Below are positions 44,437 to 54,502 of a DNA stretch of 64,000 nucleotides, one piece after another. Under the pieces are notes generated by a model. The model worked only from the letters and a program-made list of their open reading frames with translations. It made no database searches and was not told where the DNA came from. Positions within the stretch are counted from its first letter, which is position 1. The number at the start of each line of letters is the position of its first letter. Source of the DNA: Colocasia esculenta (Eukaryota; Streptophyta; Magnoliopsida; Alismatales; Araceae); NCBI GenBank assembly GCA_014218235.1, contig CM024764.1, positions 65,013,184 through 65,077,183 on the forward strand, in the 5' to 3' direction. The translations under genes and the position numbers were made by a program.

Positions 44437-46209
44437 ATGGCAGCTCAAGGATATGCTGAAGGACAATCAGTCACCAGACCTCCATTCTTTGACGGAGAAG
44501 ATTATCAATACTGGAAAATGAGAATGGAATGCTTCATTCGAGGCACAGACTTTGATCTGTGGCAGGTAATTGAGGTAGGTGATTTTGTTATTGTTCCTAT
44601 TGAAGGCACTACTGCCATTACACCTGCTGATAAAAGTAAATTATCTTTAAACTTTAAAGCTAAGAACTACTTATGTTGTGCCTTATCCAAAAGAGAATTT
44701 AGTAGAGTGTCTGCATGCAAATCTGCTAAAGAAATTTGGGATAAACTGCAGATAACTTATGAAGGAACGGATAAAGTGAAACAAACTAGAATAGATATTC
44801 TTGTTTCACAATATGAACAATTTAAAATGCTTCCAAGCGAAAACATTACTACTATGTATAATAGATTCTCAAGCATAGTAGTAGGCTTAAATTCTCTTGG
44901 TAAAACTCTTTCCAATGAAGAAACCGTTAGAAAAATACTTAGGTCTTTAACCGTTTCATGGACACCTAAAGTAACCGCTATTGAAGAAGCCCATGACTTA
45001 ACCAAATTGTCAATTGATAATTTAATAGGTTCTCTCATGGCACATGAAATAAATATGGAGCGATTGTCTGAAAGCTCATCTAAGAAGAAATGTACTAATG
45101 CTCTTAAGGTTGTAGCTGCTCCTTCCACTTCTTCTTCTAGCTCCAAAAATGCAGATTCTGAAGACAGTGACGTAGATGAAGTTCTGTCCAAGCTTCGGAA
45201 AATTTTCAAGAAGAAGAAAAATGGATCGAAAAGGATTCAAAAGAAAGACAGAAAAGAGAAAGAACCAGTCTGCTATGAATGCAGAAAACCTGGACATCTG
45301 AGACCGGATTGTCAAAGACTCAAGAAGACTGGTCAAACTGAAAAACCCAAGAAGCAGCACAAGAAATTTAAAAGAAGAGCCATGGCGGCTGCTTGGGAAA
45401 ATGATGAGGTCACAAGCTCAGAATCATCAAGCTCAGATTCGGAAAAAGAGCAGGTAAATCTAGCCCTCATGGTAGGACTAGATGAGGTACATTCTAACTC
45501 ATCTTTTGATTCTTGCACAGATTCAGGATCAGAATCTGAAGATTTAGAACAAGTTTTCAATGAACTTTATGATAAACACAAGGTTGTTGTAAAAGAATTG
45601 AGAAATATCAAGAACAACCTTACTTGTTTGGAAAACACTAATTCTGATCTTAAATCAGAAATGGAACAATTAGAGGAACAATTAAAAGATAGTAAAGAAA
45701 ATAATCATCTTTTGAATGAAGGTTTGAAAAGCAAAAATAATGAAAAGTTAGAGTTAGAAGAAAAATTAAAAATTCTAACTGAAGAAAATCTCTACCTAAA
45801 AGAATCAGTTAGAAAATTAACAAAAGGAAAAACTTCTTTAGCTTTATGTTTGAAAGGGTCAAAACCTGGAAATAACAAGCAAGGCCTTGGATACATACCT
45901 CTGGAAAAAGGAAAACAAGCAGTAATTCCAGGAAAATATCCATTACCAAAATTTGTAAAAGAAACCAAGTTGCCTCAGAAAATGGCCCCTGTAAAAGAAA
46001 ATGTTTTAAAAAGTTATGTCCTAAACAGACATCATAAAAACAATAAGAACTACAAAATAGATTATATTCATTGTTGTTCTCATTGTAATAAATTAGGACA
46101 CACAGTAAACACCTGCACAACTAAGCACCTAGTTTGGATACCTAAAGGCTATTTTTATGCATCTAACGATCAAGGACCCAAAATTATTTGGGTACCTACT
46201 TCTGAGTAG
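44437..46209 (+). CDS. gag: intact copia-type Gag (590 codons), only protein of the element
   Basis: The ATG at 44437 lies 49 bases past the PBS and matches the start of the relative at 3337. The N-terminal copia Gag core (DGEDYQYWKMRMECF, residues about 28-42) runs to about residue 215. A CCHC knuckle CYECRKPGHLRPDC lies at about residues 279-292. It is followed by a Ser/Glu-rich part, a long coiled coil (residues about 375-460) and a second knuckle CSHCNKLGHTVNTC (about residues 549-562). The frame ends WVPTSE at the point where protease begins in the autonomous relative. Gag would form cytoplasmic particles and package RNA. Absence of any defect in 590 codons contrasts with all other coding regions here and suggests recent selection or recent copying. 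Confidence 0.95.
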   Translation: MAAQGYAEGQSVTRPPFFDGEDYQYWKMRMECFIRGTDFDLWQVIEVGDFVIVPIEGTTAITPADKSKLSLNFKAKNYLCCALSKREFSRVSACKSAKEIWDKLQITYEGTDKVKQTRIDILVSQYEQFKMLPSENITTMYNRFSSIVVGLNSLGKTLSNEETVRKILRSLTVSWTPKVTAIEEAHDLTKLSIDNLIGSLMAHEINMERLSESSSKKKCTNALKVVAAPSTSSSSSKNADSEDSDVDEVLSKLRKIFKKKKNGSKRIQKKDRKEKEPVCYECRKPGHLRPDCQRLKKTGQTEKPKKQHKKFKRRAMAAAWENDEVTSSESSSSDSEKEQVNLALMVGLDEVHSNSSFDSCTDSGSESEDLEQVFNELYDKHKVVVKELRNIKNNLTCLENTNSDLKSEMEQLEEQLKDSKENNHLLNEGLKSKNNEKLELEEKLKILTEENLYLKESVRKLTKGKTSLALCLKGSKPGNNKQGLGYIPLEKGKQAVIPGKYPLPKFVKETKLPQKMAPVKENVLKSYVLNRHHKNNKNYKIDYIHCCSHCNKLGHTVNTCTTKHLVWIPKGYFYASNDQGPKIIWVPTSE

Positions 46210-46600
46210 CTCATTTGCAGGATAGCCTTGGGGCATCAGGAACAAAGGATGCTCAAGGCACTGAAGACTGCCAACTCTTCATCCATCTCATATCTGAAGA
46301 GGGAGTAGTCATTAATTTATTCGTAAATTTTAAATATTACTAATAATTATTTTCAAGTTTCATTCAGGTGGAGTCTCTCATGCTCAGGGGGAGCAAAGAT
46401 TAAGGGGGAGTAAGTTCAAATATCAAAATTGTTGAACCCCTCTATGGTAAGAAATTCTCTCAAAAAGGGGGAGAGAAAATCCTGGTAAGATCCATCCTTT
46501 TTGGTTAGTGACAAAAAGGGGGAGAGTTTGTATGAATTTTCTGAAACCTCTTTGCTATATATATTTTTATCAGAAAATTCACATAAATTTTGTCATCACC
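46210..46600 (+). other. internal 3' region with repeated polypurine boxes
   Basis: This non-coding stretch starts with a remnant homologous to the start of protease (through about 46260) and then loses all pol. G-rich purine boxes AGGGGGAG recur at about 46386, 46402, 46462 and 46512 ahead of the functional tract at 46601. Repeated polypurine motifs are a described trait of Sireviruses. Confidence 0.75.
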
Positions 46601-46613
46601 AAAAAGGGGGAGA
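46601..46613 (+). other. polypurine tract
   Basis: AAAAAGGGGGAGA ends one base before the right LTR start at 46615 and would prime plus-strand synthesis. Confidence 0.92.
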
Positions 46614-46614
46614 T

Positions 46615-48314
46615 TGTTGAACCACTTTCTATTTGTTCTTGTATTTTGGTGATAATAAAATTTATGATGTAACTTAAATTGAATATTTTGTTTCATCTGT
46701 GTCGCATCAATCTCATAGCAAAAGCTAAGTCTTTCATTGATGCAATATTTGGCACACTAAAATGATAAAATCGATGTTTAATCAATATACATCGATTTCT
46801 GTTTAAAGTGCCAAAGTATCAAGCGCCGCAACGATTTGCTAAGAAGTCGATGCCATAACGATTTGATAAGTGGCCATAACGATTTCTTCTTTGAGCGTAT
46901 TGATTTGATAAGAAGTCGTTCCCATAACGATTCCTTAAGTGACCGAAATGATTTTCCAAGAAGTCGATGCCATAACGATTTCATAAGTATTCGCAACGAT
47001 TTCTTTAGAAGCCATAACGTTTTGTTAAGAAATCGATGCCATAACGATTTGATAAGTGGCCTTAACGATTTCTTCTTTGAGCGCAGTGATTTGGTAAGAA
47101 ATCGTTCCCATAACGATTTGTTAAGAAATCGTTCCTATAACGATTTCATAAGTCATGCTCATAACGATTTCTTCATGGATTCTGTTGAAACACAGATTGC
47201 CTTTATATTTCAAATATGCTTGGCGCTTAAATAAAAAGTCAAATATCTTCTGACAAAAAGCTGCATGCATATTTCAGAATCTTGTCAAAAAGATATGACC
47301 TACTATTTTCAGTATGTTAGCAGAAGCACAGTACCATGCATCGTTTATCATAAACACTCTTTTATGCTAACACTCTCTTCTATGCTCACAGACATCGAAG
47401 ACCATCAGAGTCTGATTAAGACAAATGAAGAGAAAGATCAGCAACGACTAGAAGAGCTCCAACGGATCTCTTCAACGGATCTATTCTAAAGCTGCTCAAT
47501 ATAAAAGATGGAGCATTGCTGAAGAACAATGAGAGCCTTCTCTTGAATATCTTTGAAGGAGTGTACATCTGTGAGAAGCACCTTCACGCCACATACACTC
47601 AAGGAAAGAGAGAAAGAGCCTGAGCCAAGAAGAAGCATTCAAAGCATTTCAAGCTCTCAAGCTTCCAAGCTTTCAAGCATTCGAGCCTTCTTTTCTCTCT
47701 TCTGTTTCTCTCCGAGCTTATTGTATATCTGGGGAGAGTTTGGGACTGTGAGCTTTACATGAGTGTTCATCTTGTAAGGTCTCTCAGTCTGATCTTTCTA
47801 AGAAAGATCTGTGTCCAGCTGTAGGACTGTATACAGTTGTTAACCCAGCTAGGGGTTGGTGTCTAGCAGAACCTAACTGGGGTTTGTACCAGTTGTTAAC
47901 CCAGCTAGGGGTTTGTGTCTAGCAGAACCGCACTGGGGTTTGTTCCAGGAGGTTGGCTTCTTTACCTGTAAGAGAAGTGGGCTGCCTTCTTGCCCGGGAA
48001 AGAGAAGAAGACCTGGTGGGGGATCCAGGGTGTTGTAAGGTCCATAAGGGGGACTGTACCCTTGGTTAGTGAAATCCCAAGAGTTTGCTTGGGGACTGGA
48101 CGTAGGACTTCCATGTGGGAAGGGCCGAACCAGGATAAATCTCCTGTGTCCTTGTGTGATTGTTTATTTGCTTCCGCACTGCTACTCTTTATCACACTAA
48201 ACTAACCAAACTTTCAAGTGTTATTTTCTGTGTTTAAGATTCTATTTCAGATTTCAGAAAAACCTATTCACCCCCCCTCTAGGTTTGCTTGCTGCCGTAC
48301 CAAAAGGGCCAACA
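46615..48314 (+). repeat. right LTR of the gag-only element
   Basis: The 1700-bp LTR is collinear with the left LTR at a constant offset of 3941 bp, with one substitution seen. TATA is at 47500-47507. Confidence 0.97.
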
Positions 48315-48319
48315 TTCCG
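48315..48319. repeat. right target-site duplication (TTCCG)
   Basis: This is a perfect copy of 42669-42673. Confidence 0.95.
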
Positions 48320-48562
48320 TGCCCACGTGCACACCCCATTTCTCTGAAGTATTGAGTTTTCTCCTGAGATTGTCAATAAACCACTTCATTCTGGACTGAG
48401 GAGTAGCTCTTATCATGTGTTGTTAAGGCGTGTCTCATCACACCTTGGCATCTACTTTTCAGTCATTCCACTTCGTTCCACTCAATTCACGCCAATCCAT
48501 TTCTTTCATTTCACATCACTTCGCCTCATTTCCTTGCAAAGCAGACGCCAAGGCGAGGCAGC
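48320..48562. other. last Tat internal segment before the 3' LTR
   Basis: No gene is seen. The stretch ends AAGGCGAGGCAGC, a purine-biased sequence in the place expected for the Tat polypurine tract. Confidence 0.5.
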
Positions 48563-49983
48563 TGTAGAAACGCCAATTTGGCAACACATCGAGCAAATTC
48601 CATGTTATACCGCGATGCCTCGAAGTGGCTCTTCTCCATTAACCTTGTGAGTGATCTTCCTATTTTTCTAGGGTTTTTGAGATCTCTTTCCAAAAGGGTC
48701 TGTTGAGCTTCATCTATTCGCGGCCAATGCTGCGGACACCCTTTCCCAGAGTTGATCTACGTCCTGATGATTTGACGCAATTAATGCGCGTCCTGCCGAC
48801 TTGCCGCGATTTAAAGTCAAAGATTCTGACCACACCCTATCAGCTCCATTTAATGGACGCCATGTCAGCAATCATGATGTTTGTTCGAAGCGCGTCTGGG
48901 CAGCACACCGCATTTTATAAATATCAAATCAAGGATCGGATTTTTTCAAAGATTCGATTTGCCTAAGAAAACACGGCCAGCCACCCAGACGCGATTCAGA
49001 ACCTAGCTTACAGCTACGATCATCATGAAAATGTCTAATCACGCGCAAATCGAGTGATCTTAAGAATCGCGGCCTGTCAGGCGGACGCCTTTAAGTTGTA
49101 ATCGACGTTCGTTGAATTAGACATGATTTTGGCTATAAATACAGACTCGGGGGGAGCTCATTGGCATCCAATCCCAACCATGGTGAAGCCCTGTCGAATT
49201 CCCACCCCGACCTCCGGACTCCAATTCTCCAATTCTCTAAGGCGGGATTCCATCGGATCGGAAGTTCGTGTTCTGGAGCCGGGACGCAACGCATACGTCG
49301 CCTCCGCGTCGTCTTCCTCATGAACTGGGGATTCCGGTGTTGGAGCACGACGAGAGGAACTCCACTGGCGTCTCCTTCGTCCTCTCCATCCCTCATCGTC
49401 GGGCTACAACGCCATTCCAATCACCACTCCTTCCCCCATCTCTTTCATCTTTACTTTTCATTAGACATGCATTCATCACATCTCCCACACACATCCACGT
49501 AGCATTTCTTACCCACCCACTCCTTAGGGGTTTAACACCACCTCCATGAGGTGTTTAAACTTCCATTTATATGTTTTCCATATTTTCTCTTCATGTACAC
49601 TTCACTACACTTCATAGCCTAACCTCCCCTTTCACTTGTTTCTTGTTGTTTTCCCATTTTGCAAGGTAACCGACATCGAATCTTCTCCGCCGGCCGGCCG
49701 GCGCAAGAAGGAAGGAGAATCCACATGCACATTCCCACTCTTTTCTTCGGACGGAGGTAAGTACACCGCGTCATTTCCTTTTCGCCCGTTACATCTGGTG
49801 CCCACGTGCACCTGGCGATCGCGACACATTCCTCGTGCACACACGCACGTTCTTTTTTTTTTTTTTACGTCCTCATACCCCCTTCCCCATTTTCACTTTA
49901 TCTCTCTCTTCCTTTTAAATCCCATATATTTTCCGTCATGGGACGAGTGTTTTCCGGAAAGTCGAGGAAAAACGGCTTCTACA
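48563..49983 (+). repeat. 3' LTR of the Tat element
   Basis: The 1421-bp repeat runs from TGTAGAAACG to GGCTTCTACA and matches 7061-8492. A conserved TATAAATA is at 49134-49141. The end is fixed by the CAAGG duplication that follows. Confidence 0.9.
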
Positions 49984-49988
49984 CAAGG
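49984..49988. repeat. right target-site duplication of the Tat element (CAAGG)
   Basis: This matches 7056-7060, and the copia-B integrase reading resumes here. Confidence 0.9.
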
Positions 49989-51188
49989 CACCCCCACACT
50001 TTGAGAAATTTCAAACTAGGTTTCCTATTTCTCCAAAGTTTAATTGGACTACTATCTTTATGTTTTAGGGGAACATGATAAAGAACAAGACAAGTTGTGT
50101 TGAAAGCTTCCCCCCACATATACTTAGGTAGTCCTGAACTCTGCAGGAGAGAGTTGACCATGTCAATGAATACACAGTTCTTCCTTTCTGCTATCCATTA
50201 GACTGAGGATAATAAGGGGTAGTTGTTTCATGAATAATGCCATGCTCTTGGCAAAATTCAACAAACAAACTAGATGTGTATTCTCCTCCTCTGTCAGACC
50301 TCAACGTCTTAAGTACCCAACCAGTTTGTGTTTTTGCTTCCTTCCTAAAGATGATGAACTTCTGTATAGCCTCATCCTTAGACTTGACCAAATACACATA
50401 ACAATATGTACTACAATCATCTATAAAAGTAATGAAATACTTTATATGATCCCTAGTTAGCATACCATTAAACTCACAGATATCTGAGTGCACTAGATCC
50501 AGAATATCTGAATCTCTAACCACAGAATGAAAGGGTTTCCTATGTTGTTTGGTTTGTACACATATATCACATTTTTTGGTTTTATCAATAGCATGCTTAG
50601 GAATCAAATTCAGGTTCATCATATGTTTCAAAGAGTTGAAATTTAAATGACTTAAACGTCCATGCCATAAATCAGATGAATCTGTAACATTAAAAGCAAC
50701 TGGAACAGATGTATCAACATCTAAGCATTCATTCATCACATGACTCACATGCACTTTAAACAACCCATCAGATAAATAACCTTTACCAATAAAAGATTTG
50801 AGACAAAGTATCACAACTTTATTACATTTAAAGCTGAGTTCATAACTCTCTCTAACAAAACTAGAACATGATAAAATATTTCTCCTAATACTAGGAACAT
50901 GGTGCACATGATGAAGAGACAGCACACGCCCCGAAGTAAACTTCAGGTCCACGCGTCCAATTCCCATCACCCTTGTAGTGCTGCCATTCCCCATAGTCAC
51001 AGAGCACTAATGGACGGCCTGGTAAGATATAAAATTAGTCCTGTCAGCACACAAGTGTACATTGGCTCCTGTGTCTACCAACCATTCACAAGGTTCATAA
51101 ATAGAAAACAATTGAGGGTTAAGAGTAATATATGTGTTTCCAGAAGAAGCACCAGCGGTCACTACATTGACCTAGGGTGGAACAACAC
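49984..51188 (-). pseudogene. pol: copia-B pol, first half: protease and integrase
   Basis: Minus strand. The protease has CEWLVDTGANVHLCADRTN with the catalytic DTG (about 51060-51090). A pre-integrase zinc region follows (DLWHGRLSHLNF, then CDICVQTKQ). The integrase core has Asp in DLVHSDICEF, Asp in LRSDRGGEY and the AERKN Glu. There is a TAG after the protease start (about 51009). A one-base loss after TPYYPQSNG creates a TAG at 50191. Coding then continues (GLPKYMWGEAFN, LKFLKVWGC) to the Tat insertion point. Confidence 0.85.
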
Positions 51189-51192
51189 CAGT

Positions 51193-52020
51193 CTATTGGC
51201 CTGTCTTTTCCTTCCTTTTTGGACAATCACCACGGAAATGACCTTTTTGACTATAGACCCAACAATCACCTTGCTTCTTCTTCTTCTTGATTTTACCCTT
51301 GGGTTTAAACTGTGCATTAGAATCAACCTTGGATTTGCCTTTGAAATCTTTAAACTTGTTTTTCATAACTATGTTTGCACTATCCTCTATAGGCATCACA
51401 GGTTTCTCCTTCCTATGTTCCTCCTCTATGGCAATGACTCTCATCAGGTCATCAAGAGAAATAGCACCCTTCCTATATTTTAGGGCCATTCCAAAGTCCT
51501 CCTAGGACTTAGAAAATTTCTCAATGATGCACATAACCTGAAACTTTTCTGGGAGTTTCATTTCACCCTCAGCCAAGCCATGGATCATAAGAAGAAACTC
51601 ATGTGCCTGTTCAGTGATAGGTCTGCTTTCAACCATGTGAAATTTGAGAAATTTACCGACAGAGTATTTGTCTAGACCTTGGTCCTCAGTGTTGTACTTT
51701 CTGTCAAGCTCATCCCATAGTGCCTTGGAGGTCAGGAATGTCGAAGTACTGTATACATCGAATAGGACATCCGATAAAGCAATAAGAATGCATCCATATC
51801 CTATGTGATCTCTTTCCTTCCATTCCGTAGCCTTCTTAACACTTTCGGGATCATTCTCAACCACATTGGGTGAGTCAAATTCAATCACAGAGATCAACCC
51901 AATCATAGTAAACCATATCCGCATGCGTTGTTGCCAACGCTTGAAGTGTTGCCCTGCGAATTTCGCTGGCATCATGGACATGTCTACTTTCGGGTTGAGA
52001 GTAATAGATGACGACGCCAT
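51193..52020 (-). pseudogene. gag: copia-B Gag
   Basis: The start is taken as ATG 52020 (MASSSITLNPKVDM) because the copia Gag core (FAGQHFKRWQQRMRIWF) follows directly. The reading open upstream to 52431 is leader or LTR. A TAG at 51502, where Trp is usual, splits it. The second part carries ALKYRKGAISLDDLMRV and a zinc knuckle reading CWVYSQKGHFRGDC, in which the second Cys is Tyr. It does not resemble the Sirevirus-like Gags here and belongs to a different copia lineage. Confidence 0.8.
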
Positions 52021-52099
52021 GTTAAACGATATCTTCTCTAAGACTGTTTTGAAAACAGTGGGAATTATAGATTTCGCATGGCGATAGAGCATCCATAAT

Positions 52100-52987
52100 C
52101 CACACACTGCAAACATAGCGACACAATATAAGTTTGCGCAAATCAACATAGGCATCATTCCAAGATGATAACAATAGATAAGTAAAGTATACATGCCGAA
52201 AATATGAACAAGAATATATTTATATAGAGGCAGTTGAGGCGTTCCAAAAGGAACTTGCCTTAGAGAAGATATCGCCTCCACTATAGGTGCGAAAAGGAAA
52301 CAACGATCTTCTCCCAGGGTACAACCACATCCAACGAGATGACAGTCGTACACTGTTGATCTCGTAACATGAAAACTATCTAATATGTAAAGAAGAATCT
52401 CTATTGAATGTAGGGCAAAAGAAGCATGCACCGAACACCGACGACGCGGAGAAGAAGGCAGTCAGTGGCGGAGCGGCACGCCGATGGCAAGCAGCGAGGG
52501 CGACGTTCGCGTTGATGGTGAGGGCAAGAAGTGACCAACAAAGAGCGATTCCCCGGTGGTGTGCACAGTGTTGCAGATAGAGAGCGAGAGAGAGACCACA
52601 AGAGATTTATTCAGAAAGAAGACCATGTCAACTTGGTTTCTTTCTCTCTCCTTATCACAACCGCCGACGTCCCACTACACGCCGGTTCACTTGTTCAGGG
52701 ACGGGCGCATCCCACAAACCCTCCAAGTAAAAAGGGAAAAACAGATTAGAAAAAGAGTGAGCCCAATAAGGCCCGTAGTCACCTCACACACGCGTGTGTG
52801 TGGTCTTGGGCATACCTCTTTCTAGTTCCATGGGAAGAAATCCTTAGAACCACAAGGACTTATAAAGGCCACTCCCTTACTTGTGTTTTCCAATATGGGA
52901 CAAAATTCATAAACACATAAGGCACACTCCCTTACCAAGTCTTGAGTTTTCTCTTAAACTTGCATCCACCCTTCTTCTACCCAACAG
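52100..52987 (-). repeat. probable 5' LTR of copia-B
   Basis: On the minus strand a plausible LTR starts TGTTGGGTAGAAG at 52987, with TATA-like sequences at about 52862 (TTTATAAG) and 52228 (CTATATAAATA), upstream of the Gag ATG at 52020. The inner end and PBS could not be identified and the partner LTR is outside the window, so the bounds are approximate. Confidence 0.4.
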
Positions 52988-53453
52988 ATGTGTTTGGTGA
53001 CAGGGAAATCTGAAAAAAAAGAAAAATAAGAAAAATTGAAACAAAAGGGGCTTTGGCTGCTGGGTACGCAGCGGCTTCGCAGAAGCAAGAAAAAAGGGTT
53101 TTTTTCCATCTTGCGGCGGAGTGATCAGCAGCAGCAGCGCGGGAGGACTCTACCTCCCGTGGCAGGAGTCAGAGCAGGTCGCGCAAGAGAACGCGCCTGG
53201 ATCCACAGCAGCCAGCAGGTCGTACGTTCACACGCGACGGTGTCCGACGTCTCGCAAGTACAAGAGAGAGAAAAAGGAAGAAGACAAGGGCAACGTAGAG
53301 ACTGTTCTCAATTTTTTGGACTGTTTTTTGCCACAGGTTCGATCGGCTTGATGTTATTGTTTTTTTTGTAGTTGTTACTCAGATTTCGAATAAGAGACGT
53401 CGAGTTTATATGTTTTCTATTTGTCCCATGATTTTTTCCTATCACCACTACTA
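52988..53453. other. unassigned stretch
   Basis: An open frame of 111 codons (53036-53371, plus) has no recognisable features and biased Arg/Gln composition. I do not call it a gene. No repeat boundary is visible other than the CACTA start that follows. Confidence 0.4.
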
Positions 53454-53640
53454 GAAAAACAGATTATACCTACACCACTTACTTACACCGCGACTTATAG
53501 TAGGTATAGACATCATTTACCTACGTAAAATAAAAATATATTTTATTCGATTTCTAAAATGGTAGGTGTAGGACAAATTGAACTTACATTATTTATTAGT
53601 GGTAGGTATAATTTTCTTGCGCTCAAAAGTCAAACTTTTT
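53454..53640 (+). mobile_element. CACTA transposon terminus
   Basis: CACTACTAGAAAAACAG at 53454 is a standard En/Spm-type terminal inverted repeat. Subterminal copies of GTAGGTATA and its complement follow (about 53500, 53563, 53603). No matching TAGTG end was found to the right; a degraded candidate lies near 55097. Confidence 0.65.
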
Positions 53641-54163
53641 TTCCCTCCCTCCAAAATCCCCTTTCGTCCCCAACCATAATTTTCCCTCCGTTCTCTCCCT
53701 CCTGCTTCCTCCGCCCTCACAAATCAAGCCTCGCCCACATTTCTTTTCATGTGCGTCGCCCCCTTCTTCTCCTCCTGTCTCCCATCGTCCTCCACGCCTG
53801 ATCGGGGAAGAAAAAGCCGTTGTCGCTGCGCTGGTAGGGGCACCACTACTGTTACTGCTGCTACCAGAGGCCGATCGAAGGGGAACTTACACGCATTTGA
53901 TCCAGGTAGATGTCCCTCCCTTTCCCCGCACCGATTGTTGGTTGCTGCTAGCCTAGCGGGTTCATCTCTCGTTTGTTCACTCGATTTTGGTCACCTTTTT
54001 GTGTGAATTTGAGCTGCCGGGAGAGGAGGGGGTGTTTGTTCTTCAGATTTTTCTGCGAGGCATCCTATGGCTTAAATAGATGGATGGATTGGTAGGTATT
54101 TGGGGTATTTTCTTATTTGATGCGGGTTTTCTTTCCGAGTGCGATTGATTCCTGCCTTTTGTT

Positions 54164-54502
54164 TTGCGTGATCTGAATCGTCTTTCTTTTCCTCTCTTCG
54201 ACCTGCAGATCTCCTCTGTGTTTGTGGTGCTTGTACTGGAAGTTGTACAAGAAGATTTGGCCACCCTCTCTCTGGTTGTTCTGCATTACGTCCCTACTGC
54301 TGCTGGCGCTGCCGTGTTGATCGGCCCTGCCATTGTTGAACATCTATCCGCGGAGCTGGATCTAAGAGGGTTCCCATTTCGGTCAGATCTGATCTATCCG
54401 CAGTTCTTTGCTCGTGTCGTGGAGAAAGTTATAAAGGAAAGCTCGCTGGTCAGAGGCCGGCGTGGAGAAGGAGGGGAGGACTCACTTCCACCTAAATTTT
54501 AG
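54164..54502 (+). CDS. hypothetical frame with intron-like boundary, CACTA interior
   Basis: The 112-codon frame is not recognised. A donor-like CAG/GTAGATG lies near 53905 and an acceptor-like CCTGCAG near 54209, so the left part of the frame may be intron and the true exon may begin at about 54210. It lies about 700 bp inside the CACTA terminus and could be a 5' exon of that element or a captured gene fragment. Evidence is weak. Confidence 0.25.
   Translation: MRDLNRLSFPLFDLQISSVFVVLVLEVVQEDLATLSLVVLHYVPTAAGAAVLIGPAIVEHLSAELDLRGFPFRSDLIYPQFFARVVEKVIKESSLVRGRRGEGGEDSLPPKF

Larger units (their letters stand above)
42674..48314 (+). mobile_element. young gag-only Sirevirus-like retrotransposon
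   Basis: The 5641-bp element is structurally complete: two 1700-bp LTRs, initiator-Met PBS, one Gag reading frame, polypurine tract and perfect TTCCG duplications. There is no protease, RT, RNase H or integrase. The LTRs differ at one position that I could see (CGCACT against CACACT near 42811/46752) and have no length difference, so insertion was recent. It fits the pattern of gag-only non-autonomous elements mobilised by a full relative. A pol-bearing but dead relative lies at 206-5526. Confidence 0.95.
7061..49983 (+). mobile_element. Tat-lineage Ty3 LTR retrotransposon with nested insertions
   Basis: Direct repeats at 7061-8492 and 48563-49983 start TG and end CA, bound a 42.9-kb block and are flanked by CAAGG. 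Inside is gag, DSG protease, G-patch, RT, a degenerate RNase H, a second archaeal-type RNase H and integrase. The double RNase H is diagnostic of the Tat lineage (Ogre/Retand relatives). Removing four nested insertions leaves about 22.2 kb, in the Ogre size range. About 9 kb of extra sequence lies between integrase and the 3' LTR and holds two antisense intron-containing genes. LTR divergence and many stops make it old and inactive. Confidence 0.9.
5527..52987 (-). mobile_element. copia-B, decayed Ty1/copia host element split by the Tat insertion
   Basis: Minus-strand copia coding sequence is split in two. Gag to mid-integrase lies at 49984-52020, and the integrase C-terminal part through RT and RNase H lies at 5527-7060. 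The integrase text ending at 49984 continues at 7060 once the 43-kb block between them and one CAAGG are removed. This is therefore one old element and the outermost layer of the stack. A probable 5' LTR ends at 52987. Its 3' end lies beyond the Sirevirus-like element, outside the window. Confidence 0.85.
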
